Assembly: GCA_947623745.1 (NCBI GenBank)
Contig: CANQHN010000006.1
Span: 1 to 64,000, forward strand
Length of the DNA: 64,000 nucleotides
Source of the DNA: an uncultured Oscillospiraceae bacterium
GTDB taxonomy: Bacteria; Bacillota; Clostridia; Oscillospirales; Oscillospiraceae
Direction: 5' to 3'
Position 1 is the stretch's first letter; every line of letters begins with the position of its first letter. This document shows, piece after piece, positions 37,311-45,217 of this stretch. Below the pieces are notes generated by a model. That model was not told the DNA's origin and searched no databases. It saw nothing but the letters and a program-made list of their open reading frames with translations. The translations under genes and the position numbers were made by a program.

Positions 37311-37748
37311 ATGGACATGACCGATCAGGACTACGGCAGGCTGGTCAACCAGCGCTCCAAGCCCTCCCCCCTCTGCAAAAATCTGCTGTGGGCCTTCTGC
37401 GTGGGCGGCGGAATCTGCGCCGCGGGCCAGGGGCTGATGAACCTCTACAAGAGCTCCGGCCTGGACCAGGACCAGGCGGGCACGGCGGTGTCCGTGACCC
37501 TGGTCCTCATCGCCGCCCTGCTCACCGGGCTGGGCTGGTTCGACAAGCTGGCCAAGCGGGCCGGGGCGGGTACGCTGGTGCCCATCACAGGCTTCGCCAA
37601 CGCCATGGTCTCCCCCGCCCTAGAGTTCAAGAGCGAGGGCCTGATCACCGGCACCGCGGTAAAGCTCTTCACCGTGGCCGGACCTGTTTTGGTATTCGGC
37701 ATCTCCGCCAGCGTAGTCTACGGCCTGATCCTGTGCCTGCTGGGCTGA
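37311..37748 (+). CDS. spoVAC: Stage V sporulation protein AC
   Basis: A 145-residue SpoVAC, an inner-spore-membrane protein that forms part of the dipicolinic acid channel. After a polar N-terminus with YGRLVNQRSKPSPL, about four hydrophobic helices follow, including WAFCVGGGICAAGQGL and GAGTLVPITGFANAMVSPALEFKSEGL, the SpoVAC/AE hallmark. It is usually followed by spoVAD and spoVAE; here it stands alone, so the other subunits must be elsewhere. ATATA and CATATTT upstream (about 37226-37257) with 18-base spacing are a possible but weak forespore promoter. Confidence 0.9.
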   Translation: MDMTDQDYGRLVNQRSKPSPLCKNLLWAFCVGGGICAAGQGLMNLYKSSGLDQDQAGTAVSVTLVLIAALLTGLGWFDKLAKRAGAGTLVPITGFANAMVSPALEFKSEGLITGTAVKLFTVAGPVLVFGISASVVYGLILCLLG

Positions 37749-37947
37749 CCACCCACCCTCAAAAAAATGTAAATACCGCCAATCTCCCAGACAGTCCCTG
37801 CTGTCTCCTTGCCCGGCGGGCCTTTCCCCTCTTCCAATGGCAGAGGTGGAAGGCCCGTCCACGTTTTTTCTCCCCCGCTCTGGCTATAATGAACGGTGCG
37901 GGAGGCCGCGGCGGGCCTTCCGCGGGAACTTTTGGGGGTGGAAAACA

Positions 37948-39051
37948 ATGGAACAAGAGACGAGGACGCGGCCTGGAGGCACGGCCGCGGTCCTGTGGGC
38001 TGTGGTGGTGCTGGCGCTGTGCCTGTGTCTGGGGTGCAGCGCGGTCCGGGACGCGGACGGCTGGACGCCGGCGCCCCGAGCGGCCAGTGTGGCCGCCGCC
38101 GCGCCCGCGGCGGTGGAGGCGGGGCGCAAGGTGGTGCCCCTGGGCCGGGCGGTGGGCATCAAGCTGTTCTCCGACGGCGTGCTGGTGGTGGGCCTGTCCG
38201 ACCTGGACACCCAGGCGGGCAGCGTGGGCCCCGGCCGGGAGTGTGGCCTGAAAACCGGGGATGTGATCACCCACATCAACGGCCAGGAGGTGGACACCAT
38301 CGAGCAGGTGCAGACCATTTTGCGGGAGGACGGGGACCGGCCCCTGACCCTCCAGGCCTGCCGGGGCGGCAAGGCCGTCCAGCTGTCCGTCCAGGCGGTT
38401 CGGAACGGCCAGGGGACCTACCAGCTGGGCATCTGGCTGCGGGACTCCATGGCGGGCATCGGCACCATGACCTTTTATGACCCGGCCACGGGGCGGTTCG
38501 CCGCCCTTGGCCACGGCATCAACGACGTGGACACCGCCCTGCTCATGCCCATGGAGACGGGCAGCATCATGTACGCCGAGGTGGCCGACGTGAAGAAGGG
38601 CAAGGCCGGGGAGCCGGGGGAGCTGCACGGCGCCTTCGACGTATACCGGGACCTGGGCAGTCTGTACGCCAACACGGAGCGGGGGATCTACGGCGTGCTG
38701 GACGAGGACGGCCTCTCCCAGGGCGGCCAGGCGGTGGAGGTGGCCGCCCGGGAACAGGTCAGGACGGGCCCGGCGTCCATCCTGTCCAACATCGCCGGGG
38801 ACGAGGTAAAGCAGTACGACGTGGAGATCACCCACGTCTACCCCGCCGACCAGGGGGACACCCGCAGCCTGATGATCCATGTCACTGACCCGGAGCTGCT
38901 GGAGCAGACCGGCGGCATCGTCCAGGGCATGAGCGGCAGCCCCATCCTCCAGGACGGGCGGCTGATTGGCGCGGTGACCCATGTGCTCATCAACGACCCG
39001 ACCCGGGGCTACGGCATCCTGGCGGAGAACATGCTGCCCCAGCTCTCTTAA
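37948..39051 (+). CDS. spoIVB: SpoIVB serine peptidase
   Basis: A 367-residue SpoIVB-type S55 peptidase that in sporulation signals from forespore to mother cell and triggers SigK processing. An N-terminal membrane anchor (about 15-32) precedes a PDZ domain (GPGRECGLKTGDVITHINGQEV, about 95-160). The peptidase domain has the catalytic His in RFAALGHGI and the Ser in GGIVQGMSGSPILQ. It lies directly upstream of spo0A, the conserved spoIVB-spo0A order of spore formers. GGGGTGGA precedes the ATG. Confidence 0.95.
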   Translation: MEQETRTRPGGTAAVLWAVVVLALCLCLGCSAVRDADGWTPAPRAASVAAAAPAAVEAGRKVVPLGRAVGIKLFSDGVLVVGLSDLDTQAGSVGPGRECGLKTGDVITHINGQEVDTIEQVQTILREDGDRPLTLQACRGGKAVQLSVQAVRNGQGTYQLGIWLRDSMAGIGTMTFYDPATGRFAALGHGINDVDTALLMPMETGSIMYAEVADVKKGKAGEPGELHGAFDVYRDLGSLYANTERGIYGVLDEDGLSQGGQAVEVAAREQVRTGPASILSNIAGDEVKQYDVEITHVYPADQGDTRSLMIHVTDPELLEQTGGIVQGMSGSPILQDGRLIGAVTHVLINDPTRGYGILAENMLPQLS

Positions 39052-39288
39052 AGGGGTTGACGGCCGCTGTCCCCCGGCAGGCGGAACGCCGTCGAATCAT
39101 GTTAATTTTTAGAAATAATTTCCGTTTTTCGGCAAAAACCAGGGAATAATGTTGAATTCTGTAGGAAAATTGTCTCCCAGAATTTTCCAAAAAGGTCTTG
39201 CGTATGCTGTCTGATTATGATAAATTATAGATACCAGACGAGGCATCAGCACAGTCTGTCAAGATTCACACAGGAAAAGGAGAGTCCT

Positions 39289-40050
39289 ATGGAACTGACA
39301 AAAAAAATCCTGCTGGCCGACACCGGGGAGGAATTCCGCCGCAGCTTCGTGGACAACCTGGCCAACGAACCGGACATCCTGATCGCAGGAGAGACCGGGG
39401 ACGGCGAGGAGCTGCTGCGCATGGTGCGGGAGAAACAGCCCGACGTGGTCGTCATGGAGATCGTCCTGGCAAAGCTGGACGGCATCGAAGTGTTGGAGGA
39501 GCTGAGCAAACTGGAGCCGGAGCGGCGGCCCAGGGTGATCGTCCTGTCCAGCTTCGCCCGCGGCAGCATGGCCCAGCTGGCCGCGGACAAGGGCGCGGAC
39601 TACTATATGACCAAGCCCTGCCGGGTGTCCACCGTGTGCCAGCGCATCCGGCAGCTCACCTCCTCCGGACAGCCGGAGGAGGAGCGGGACCACGCCCGGG
39701 GCCTGGAGACCATGGTCACCGCCATCATCCACGACGTGGGGGTGCCCGCCCACATCAAGGGCTACCAGTACCTGCGGGAGGCCATCCTCATCGCGGTGGC
39801 GGACATGGACGTGATCAACGCCGTGACCAAGGTGCTCTACCCCGAGGTGGCCAAGCGGTACAACACCACCGCCAGCCGGGTGGAGCGGGCCATCCGCCAC
39901 GCCATTGAGGTGGCCTGGGACCGGGGCGACCTGGAGACGCTGCAGAAGTATTTCGGCTACACCGTCTCCAACGTGAAGGGCAAGCCCACCAACAGCGAGT
40001 TCATCGCCATGATCGCCGACCGGCTCCAGCTCCAGCAGCGGGAACAGTGA
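39289..40050 (+). CDS. spo0A: Spo0A sporulation regulator with altered receiver
   Basis: A 253-residue Spo0A. The C-terminal effector domain is intact: [15 protein letters not shown] and the recognition helix [19 protein letters not shown], then [13 protein letters not shown]. The receiver is odd. The phospho-accepting Asp of B. subtilis (VLVLDIIMPHLDG) is Glu57 here ([13 protein letters not shown]), and the acidic pair ADD reads ADT (Asp11, Thr12). The Ser of the Thr84 position and Lys of YMTKP remain. It may therefore be active without phosphorylation, or regulated another way. AAAGGAGAG precedes the ATG. Confidence 0.95.
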   Translation: MELTKKILLADTGEEFRRSFVDNLANEPDILIAGETGDGEELLRMVREKQPDVVVMEIVLAKLDGIEVLEELSKLEPERRPRVIVLSSFARGSMAQLAADKGADYYMTKPCRVSTVCQRIRQLTSSGQPEEERDHARGLETMVTAIIHDVGVPAHIKGYQYLREAILIAVADMDVINAVTKVLYPEVAKRYNTTASRVERAIRHAIEVAWDRGDLETLQKYFGYTVSNVKGKPTNSEFIAMIADRLQLQQREQ

Positions 40051-40065
40051 ACCGAAACACGGCGA

Positions 40066-40098
40066 GGGGGCGCACAAAAACGTGCGCCCCCTTGTTAT
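40066..40098 (+). terminator. Terminator after spo0A
   Basis: GGGGGCGCAC / GTGCGCCCCC stem with loop AAAAAC, then TTGTTATTT. Its tail overlaps the next promoter. Confidence 0.75.
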
Positions 40099-40119
40099 TT
40101 CCCGAAGATGTGCTATAAT
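40092..40119 (+). promoter_or_regulatory. Promoter of TSCPD gene
   Basis: TTGTTA (40092-40097), 16 bases, TATAAT (40114-40119) with TGC extended -10. Confidence 0.7.
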
Positions 40120-40174
40120 ATCCCCAAAGATCGTTGAAAACGGTTTTCACATTCAAAAAAGGAGCTGAACCACT

Positions 40175-40417
40175 ATGACCATACAGTACCGGCCCCGCGG
40201 GGTCTGTTCCCAGCTGTTCCAGATCCAGGTGGAGGACCATATCATCCAGGACGTACAGGTGCTGGGCGGCTGCAACGGCAACCTGCAGGGCATCTCCCGC
40301 CTCATCGAGGGGATGAAGGTGGAGGACGCCATCTCCAAGCTGGAGGGCATCCGCTGCGGCGGACGGCCCACCTCCTGCCCCGACCAGATCGCCCAGGCGC
40401 TCAAGCAGGCACTCTGA
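40175..40417 (+). CDS. Small TSCPD-domain protein (TIGR03905-like)
   Basis: An 80-residue protein with the TSCPD domain found at the end of some class II ribonucleotide reductases and as stand-alone proteins. RPRGVCSQLFQIQVED, LGGCNGNLQGISRLIEGM and the name-giving RPTSCPDQIAQAL are clear. Its cysteines suggest metal or redox function; the role is unknown. AAAGGAG lies ahead of the ATG, with its own promoter and terminator. Confidence 0.88.
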   Translation: MTIQYRPRGVCSQLFQIQVEDHIIQDVQVLGGCNGNLQGISRLIEGMKVEDAISKLEGIRCGGRPTSCPDQIAQALKQAL

Positions 40418-40437
40418 AAAATCAACCCAAACCGTAA

Positions 40438-40472
40438 ATCGGTCCTGTGCTCACGCACAGGACCGATTTTTT
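40438..40472. terminator. Terminator after TSCPD gene
   Basis: A 13-bp perfect stem ATCGGTCCTGTGC with a 4-base loop and TTTTTT. The barstar gene converges from the other side. Confidence 0.88.
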
Positions 40473-40485
40473 GAGAAAAGCGGCA

Positions 40486-40761
40486 CTAATCCTCTAAGTA
40501 GATCAGCTCCAGGATGCCCGTCTCCTCCGCCGCGTCCCGGAAGGTCTCCACCAACCGGCGGCCGTAGTCCCCAGGCAGCTTTTGCAGCTCGTTGAGGTGG
40601 GAGAAGTAGAACACCGCCGGCTCGTCCATGTCGGTCAGGCAGTCGAACAGGGCGTCCAGATTTTTGCCGTAGTAACCGGGCAGCGCCAGCTCCCGGGCCA
40701 GGTAGCCGTGCAGCGCCTCCCGGGTGGTCATTTGGGCGCAGTCCAGGCGGTAGGTCTTCAT
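40486..40761 (-). CDS. Barstar-family ribonuclease inhibitor
   Basis: A 91-residue barstar-like protein that should bind and block the ribonuclease encoded just upstream. The family pattern LPGYYGKNLDALFDCLTDM matches barstar's fYGkNLDALWDcLt region, including the acidic helix that plugs the barnase active site. Its ATG overlaps the barnase stop by 4 bases, so inhibitor follows toxin by coupling. It is cytoplasmic, with no signal peptide. Confidence 0.93.
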   Translation of the reverse strand: MKTYRLDCAQMTTREALHGYLARELALPGYYGKNLDALFDCLTDMDEPAVFYFSHLNELQKLPGDYGRRLVETFRDAAEETGILELIYLED

Positions 40762-41351
40762 CTCTCCACCACCGCCCAGTCCTCGGTGACCACATACTCA
40801 GTGAAGGTCTCGTAGTGGTCCACGGTGCAGTAGTACCGCCCGTCGTCAGAGAACACCAGCCGCTCGGCCCCCCGGCTGTCCTGGCCGTCGGTGTTCAGGT
40901 CGCACTCGGTGTAGTCCCCGTCTGGCAGGATGCCCTCCCGGTTGCCGAAGCGGTCCCCGCCGATGGCCGCGCCGTCCAGGTAGCGCTCCACCGAACCGCC
41001 GGACCAGCCCAGGTCCCGGGCCTCGCTCTTGGTGATGTAGTTGTCGGGCAGCTGGTCGTACAACTCCAGGTAGAGCACCACGTTTTTCAGATCGTAGTAG
41101 TACTCCCCCTCCACGGGCAGGCCGGGGGCGGAATCCTGATCCTCCGGGGCGGAGGCGTCCGGCTGGGCCGCTTCGGGCTGGGAGGCGTCCGGTCCGGACA
41201 CATCGGGGGCGGAACCCTCCGGCGCGGGGGCGCTGGAGGCGCTGCCGGAGGGGGTGGTGACGAAGGATACGGCGGCAAAATCGTCCGCCCCACAGGCGGC
41301 CATGGTCAGGGCCAGGGTCAGGGAGAGCAGCAGCGCGGTGATTTTTTTCAT
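40758..41351 (-). CDS. Barnase-type ribonuclease as a lipoprotein
   Basis: A 197-residue protein: signal peptide and lipobox (MAAC, Cys20), a Ser/Pro/Glu/Asp-rich linker to about residue 85, then a barnase-like domain. LPDNYITKSEARDLGW and IGGDRFGNREGILP match barnase closely. The catalytic acid is kept in YTECDLN, the two Arg in SRGAERLVFS and the His in VDHYETF. Bacillus barnase is freely secreted; a lipid anchor here would tether a guanyl-specific RNase to the membrane surface. The barstar gene follows. Confidence 0.9.
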   Translation of the reverse strand: MKKITALLLSLTLALTMAACGADDFAAVSFVTTPSGSASSAPAPEGSAPDVSGPDASQPEAAQPDASAPEDQDSAPGLPVEGEYYYDLKNVVLYLELYDQLPDNYITKSEARDLGWSGGSVERYLDGAAIGGDRFGNREGILPDGDYTECDLNTDGQDSRGAERLVFSDDGRYYCTVDHYETFTEYVVTEDWAVVER

Positions 41352-41393
41352 ATCGGTTCCTCTTTTCTGCCCTCCCGGACCGGGAGGGCGTTG

Positions 41394-42683
41394 TTAAAAT
41401 GTCCAGTTGGCCGGGTCGTAGAGCTCGCTGGCGCTGTAGTCGCCGCCCACCAGCTCCAGCTCCCCGTCCTGCACCTCGCACGCCGGCACGCCGATGGACA
41501 TCCACTGCCGGTCATAGCGGTCGGTGATCCGGGCGGCAAAGCACACGCTGTCCCCATCCTCGGCGGCGAACTGGACGGCGGGGAGATCGTACAGCTCGTT
41601 TTTCTTCGTCTCCTCCATCCAAGCGACCAGTTCCCGGTTGCGGAACAGGCCCACCTGGACGTCCAGCCCGTCCTGAAGCACGGGGTCCTCGCCGCTGTAG
41701 ACAATCCTCTGTTTGACGGCTATCCCGATTTGGAAGTCCCCCGCCCCTCCCAGGTGGAACAGGCCATCCTCGGCCCGCCGCTCGCCCCACAGTCTGGTAA
41801 CATAGTCGAGATCCACCTCGGGGAAGGTGCTACTATACAAATCGGAGAAGGTGTCCAGCAGCTGGGTCTGGCGGATGCCCCCGTCGACGAGCACCGCCGA
41901 GAGGGTGATGGAGTTGGTGAGGGGGCAGGTGATCTGGGCGGAGAAGCGGTGGTTCCCGTCGTCGGTCCCCGGGACCTGGGTCACGCTCCCGTCCCCGCAG
42001 TCGGCCTGAAAAACCACCTCCAGCCCCTCCGCGTAGGTCTTCGGAGTGATGGACGCGGAGAAGAGGGCGGTGTTGCCCTCCACATCAAGAGAGAGGCACT
42101 GGGCGACGTACTCCGCGGCCAGGCTGTTCTGGGCCTTCAGGATGTCCTCCACCCGGCCGGAGATGGAGCCGATCTGCTGGTTTACGTCGTGGCTGACCTC
42201 GTTGATGGAGCTGGACAGGCTGTTAAAGCGGTTGTTCAGCTGGTCCACCCAGCTGCTCAGGGCCGTCCACGCGAAAAAGAGGACCACCGCCGCCGCCAGC
42301 ACCCAGGGCCAGCGGCGCTTTTTCTTCGGCCGGGCGGCCATCTGCTCCGCCACCAGGGCCTCCACCTGCTCCCGCTGCTCCTGGGACAGCTCCCCGGCGG
42401 GGGCGCTGTGCTGGTAGCGGGCGAAGATTTCCTCGATGACCCTGATCTGTTCCTCGGTGAACTCGCCGGGGGCGGCCTCGGGGATGTCCTCCACCCCCAG
42501 CAGCCAGCCCACGGGCACCTCGAACAGGCGGCTCAGGGCCACCAGCTTGTCGATCTCGGGCAGGCTGGCGTCGGCCTCCCACTTGTAGATGGACTGCCGG
42601 GACACCCCCAGCGCCTCCCCCAGGGCCTCCTGGGACAAATTGTGTTCGCGGCGCTTCTCCGCGATGCGCTGACCGGTCGTCAT
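41394..42683 (-). CDS. XRE regulator with membrane helix and outer domain
   Basis: A 429-residue protein. An XRE helix-turn-helix (about 5-60: LSQEALGEALGVSRQSIYKWE) is followed by a charged linker and a transmembrane helix (WPWVLAAAVVLFFAWTAL, about 123-140). A coiled-coil-like stretch (SSWVDQLNNRFNSLSSSINEV) and a roughly 250-residue outer domain of unknown fold follow. The layout suggests a one-component membrane sensor that binds DNA inside and senses outside. It lies 42 bases upstream of the barnase gene on the same strand and might control it. Start at 42683; the longer frame lacks a site. Confidence 0.8.
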   Translation of the reverse strand: MTTGQRIAEKRREHNLSQEALGEALGVSRQSIYKWEADASLPEIDKLVALSRLFEVPVGWLLGVEDIPEAAPGEFTEEQIRVIEEIFARYQHSAPAGELSQEQREQVEALVAEQMAARPKKKRRWPWVLAAAVVLFFAWTALSSWVDQLNNRFNSLSSSINEVSHDVNQQIGSISGRVEDILKAQNSLAAEYVAQCLSLDVEGNTALFSASITPKTYAEGLEVVFQADCGDGSVTQVPGTDDGNHRFSAQITCPLTNSITLSAVLVDGGIRQTQLLDTFSDLYSSTFPEVDLDYVTRLWGERRAEDGLFHLGGAGDFQIGIAVKQRIVYSGEDPVLQDGLDVQVGLFRNRELVAWMEETKKNELYDLPAVQFAAEDGDSVCFAARITDRYDRQWMSIGVPACEVQDGELELVGGDYSASELYDPANWTF

Positions 42684-42770
42684 GGCGCTCGACCTCCTTT
42701 GTCTCCAGGATACCCGAAACGGGGGACGGGTGCCCACCAATCGGCGGCCCTATTCCTGCTAACCGGCGGT

Positions 42771-43925
42771 TTACATCCCGGTTCTCGAGGCGAAAAAGGC
42801 CTCGATCTCCGCCCGCGGCGCCTGGACGGAGCCCTGGGCGAAGTTGGGTTTGCCGCCGCCCCGGCCGTTCAGGGCGGCGTTCAGCTCCTTGACCAGCGCG
42901 CGCACGTCCCCGCCGGAGACGCCCACGGCGTACTTGTAGCCCTGGCCGTCCTCCCCGGAGAAGCAGGCGCACAGCCCGCCGCAGGTGTGGAGCACCGCGT
43001 CGCACAGCCGCCGCAGGCCGTCGGGGGTCAGGCCGGGCTGGAACAGCACCGTGTCCCCCACCCCGGCGTACTGCCGGGCCAGGCCGGCGAACTGCCGCTC
43101 CTGCGTCTCCTGTAGCTGGAGCTTGAGCTGTTCGTTCTCCCGCAGCAGCCGCTCCGCCGCCGCCCCCGTCTCAAAGGGCTTGGCGGAGAGCAGGTTGGAC
43201 ACCCGGTGGTTCTGCTCCAGCACGGCGGAGCAGTACCTCACCGCCCGGCCGCCGCACACCAGCTCGATGCGCACCCCGTCCCGGAATTTCTGGGCGGAGA
43301 GCAGCTTCACCAGCCCCACCTGGCCGGAGGAGGCCACGTGGGTGCCGCAGCAGGCGCAGGTGTCCGCCCCGGGGAAGGACACGATGCGCACCCGGCCGGC
43401 GAGCTCCTTCTTGCTGCGGTACTCCAGCTCCGCCAGCTCCTCCGGGGCGGGGAAGGTGATGGAGATGGGGTGGTCCTCCCAGATATACCGGTTTGCGGCC
43501 CCCTCCAGCTCCCGGAGCTGGCCCTCATCCAGCAGAACGTTCAGGTCGATGGTGATGACGTCGCTGCCCATGTGGAAGCCCACGTTGTCGCACCCCCACC
43601 TGGCGTGGGCGATGCCGGAGACGATGTGCTCCCCGGAGTGGTTCTGCATCAGGTCGAACCGGCGGTCCCAGTCGATCTCCCCCTCCACCGCCGTCCCGGC
43701 CTCCAGAGGACCATCGCAGGTGTGGACCACCCGGCCGTCCCGCTCGTGGACCTCCAGCACCTTCACGCCGCCCAAAACGCCGCTGTCATAGGGCTGTCCG
43801 CCCCCCTCGGGGTAGAAGGCGGTCCGGTCCAGGACCACGTCCCACCCCTTTTTCCCCTGGGCGCAGGACTCCACCACGGCGGAAAACCGGGTCAGGAAGG
43901 GGTCGGCCTCATACAGTTTTTCCAT
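42771..43925 (-). CDS. AlaX-type alanyl-tRNA editing protein
   Basis: A 384-residue stand-alone editing enzyme related to the second half of AlaRS, hydrolysing mischarged tRNA-Ala. The metal ligands lie in QNHSGEHIVSG (HxxxH) and CACCGTHVASS (Cys and His). Upstream, DRTAFYPEGGGQPYDSG is the AlaX core. The C-terminal part has a coiled coil (LLRENEQLKLQLQETQERQ) and a DHHA1-like domain (GGGKPNFAQGS), making it the long AlaX-L type. Confidence 0.9.
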   Translation of the reverse strand: MEKLYEADPFLTRFSAVVESCAQGKKGWDVVLDRTAFYPEGGGQPYDSGVLGGVKVLEVHERDGRVVHTCDGPLEAGTAVEGEIDWDRRFDLMQNHSGEHIVSGIAHARWGCDNVGFHMGSDVITIDLNVLLDEGQLRELEGAANRYIWEDHPISITFPAPEELAELEYRSKKELAGRVRIVSFPGADTCACCGTHVASSGQVGLVKLLSAQKFRDGVRIELVCGGRAVRYCSAVLEQNHRVSNLLSAKPFETGAAAERLLRENEQLKLQLQETQERQFAGLARQYAGVGDTVLFQPGLTPDGLRRLCDAVLHTCGGLCACFSGEDGQGYKYAVGVSGGDVRALVKELNAALNGRGGGKPNFAQGSVQAPRAEIEAFFASRTGM

Positions 43926-44069
43926 ATCTGTCACCTCGCGCGAGCCGCGTTTTTTCTCAAAGTACCTCGTGCCGGGCCCCAACGTCCCGCCGCGGGCGGA
44001 GGCGGACCGGCAAAAGCAGAATAAGCGCTGTTTTGTTATTCTACCATATTTCCCGGGAAAAGGGAAGTC

Positions 44070-45149
44070 CTACTCCCGCTCCAGCAGCTCCACGTTCCGC
44101 CGCAACCGGAGGTCGGAGGGCTCCAGCGCCAGGGCCAGCCTGGCCTGCTCCAGGGCCTCCGCCCGGCGGCCCACCCGGCTGAGGGCCACGGCCCGCAGGT
44201 CGTGGGGCAGGCTGCCCCAGCTGGACGCCTCGCAGATGTAGGTGCGGGGCCGCTCCCGAATGGCCAGGGCGCAGCCGGTGAAATAGAGCACCCCGTCCCA
44301 CTGCTCCATCGTGTAGAGCAGCCTGGCCAGCTCCACGCAGGGCTCCCGCAGGTGGGGGGCCTCAGCCACGGCCCGCAGGAGCCAGTCCCGGGCGGCGTCG
44401 TACTGGCCCTTGTGGATCAGGGCGGCGGCGATATAGCGCATGGAGGCGCACCGCTCGTCCGGCCAGGCTGCCGTGGGCATGGCCAGGTGGCGCTGGAGCG
44501 TGTTGATAGCGTCGTCCCAGCGGCCGTAGTACAGGTACTCCCGGCCCAGGTAGTGCATATTCCGGTCGTCCTCCGGGTCCTCGGCCACCGACAGCTCCAG
44601 CAGGGGCAGATACTGGCCCCGGGACTTGGCCGGGTCGGGGTGGTGGTCCAGCTGCACCCCCTCGGCGGACACCCGGACCTCCCTCCCCTCCCCCTGCCAG
44701 GCCAGCACCTCGTGGACCGGGTGGACCCAGCGGTAGCCACGGCGGGCGTGGATCTTGTCATACCAGAACACCGCCCCCTCCGAGCCGTCGGGGTTGAAGC
44801 TCCAGGTGTAGCGGTAGGACGCCCTGGTGGCCTCCGGCGTCCAGGCCGCCTCCAGCGCGGCGCGCCAGCCGGGGCGGAGCAGTTCGTCCAGGTCGGTGCA
44901 CACGCAGATGTCCGCGTCCTCCGGCACCAGCTCCAGGGAGCGGTTGCGGGCCGTGTCAAAGCGCCAGGGGACGACGGCCTCCGCCTCTACCCTGGCCCCC
45001 TTCCCCCGCAGGCGCTCCACCGTGCCGTCGGCAGAGCCGGTGTCCAGCACCGAGACCCCGTCGGCCTCGGACATGGAGTCCATCCAGCCCTCCGCGTACT
45101 TCTCCTCATCCTTGCAGATGGCGTACACCCACACCTTGTATTTGCCCAT
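44070..45149 (-). CDS. Glycosyltransferase family 2 with TPR-like tail
   Basis: A 359-residue cytoplasmic glycosyltransferase. The GT-A domain starts VWVYAICKDEEKYAEGWMDSM, has VLDTGSADGT and the metal-binding Asp triad in ICVCTDLDELLRPGW. After about residue 190 come TPR-like helical repeats (MRYIAAALIHKGQYDAARDWLLRAV). This architecture is common in enzymes that glycosylate surface proteins. It lies 68 bases downstream of the collagen-like gene, separated by a terminator, which suggests that protein as acceptor, a guess from position. Confidence 0.85.
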   Translation of the reverse strand: MGKYKVWVYAICKDEEKYAEGWMDSMSEADGVSVLDTGSADGTVERLRGKGARVEAEAVVPWRFDTARNRSLELVPEDADICVCTDLDELLRPGWRAALEAAWTPEATRASYRYTWSFNPDGSEGAVFWYDKIHARRGYRWVHPVHEVLAWQGEGREVRVSAEGVQLDHHPDPAKSRGQYLPLLELSVAEDPEDDRNMHYLGREYLYYGRWDDAINTLQRHLAMPTAAWPDERCASMRYIAAALIHKGQYDAARDWLLRAVAEAPHLREPCVELARLLYTMEQWDGVLYFTGCALAIRERPRTYICEASSWGSLPHDLRAVALSRVGRRAEALEQARLALALEPSDLRLRRNVELLERE

Positions 45150-45169
45150 GGTCTCCTCCTCTCAAAAGG

Positions 45170-45198
45170 CGGCGCCCCCGGGGAGCCGGGGGCGCCGT
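45170..45198. terminator. Terminator after collagen-like gene
   Basis: A strong CGGCGCCCCCGG-type stem with its complement, flanked by AAAA and TTTT on the two sides, 20 bases after the stop. Confidence 0.8.
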
Positions 45199-45217
45199 TT
45201 TGCGTCGTTCTGACCGA

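Noticed and set aside
39110..39240. SigH or 0A-box control sites before spo0A
   Set aside because: An AGGAAAA-GAAT pair was seen but the spacing (7 bases) is far from the SigH consensus; no convincing 0A box was found.
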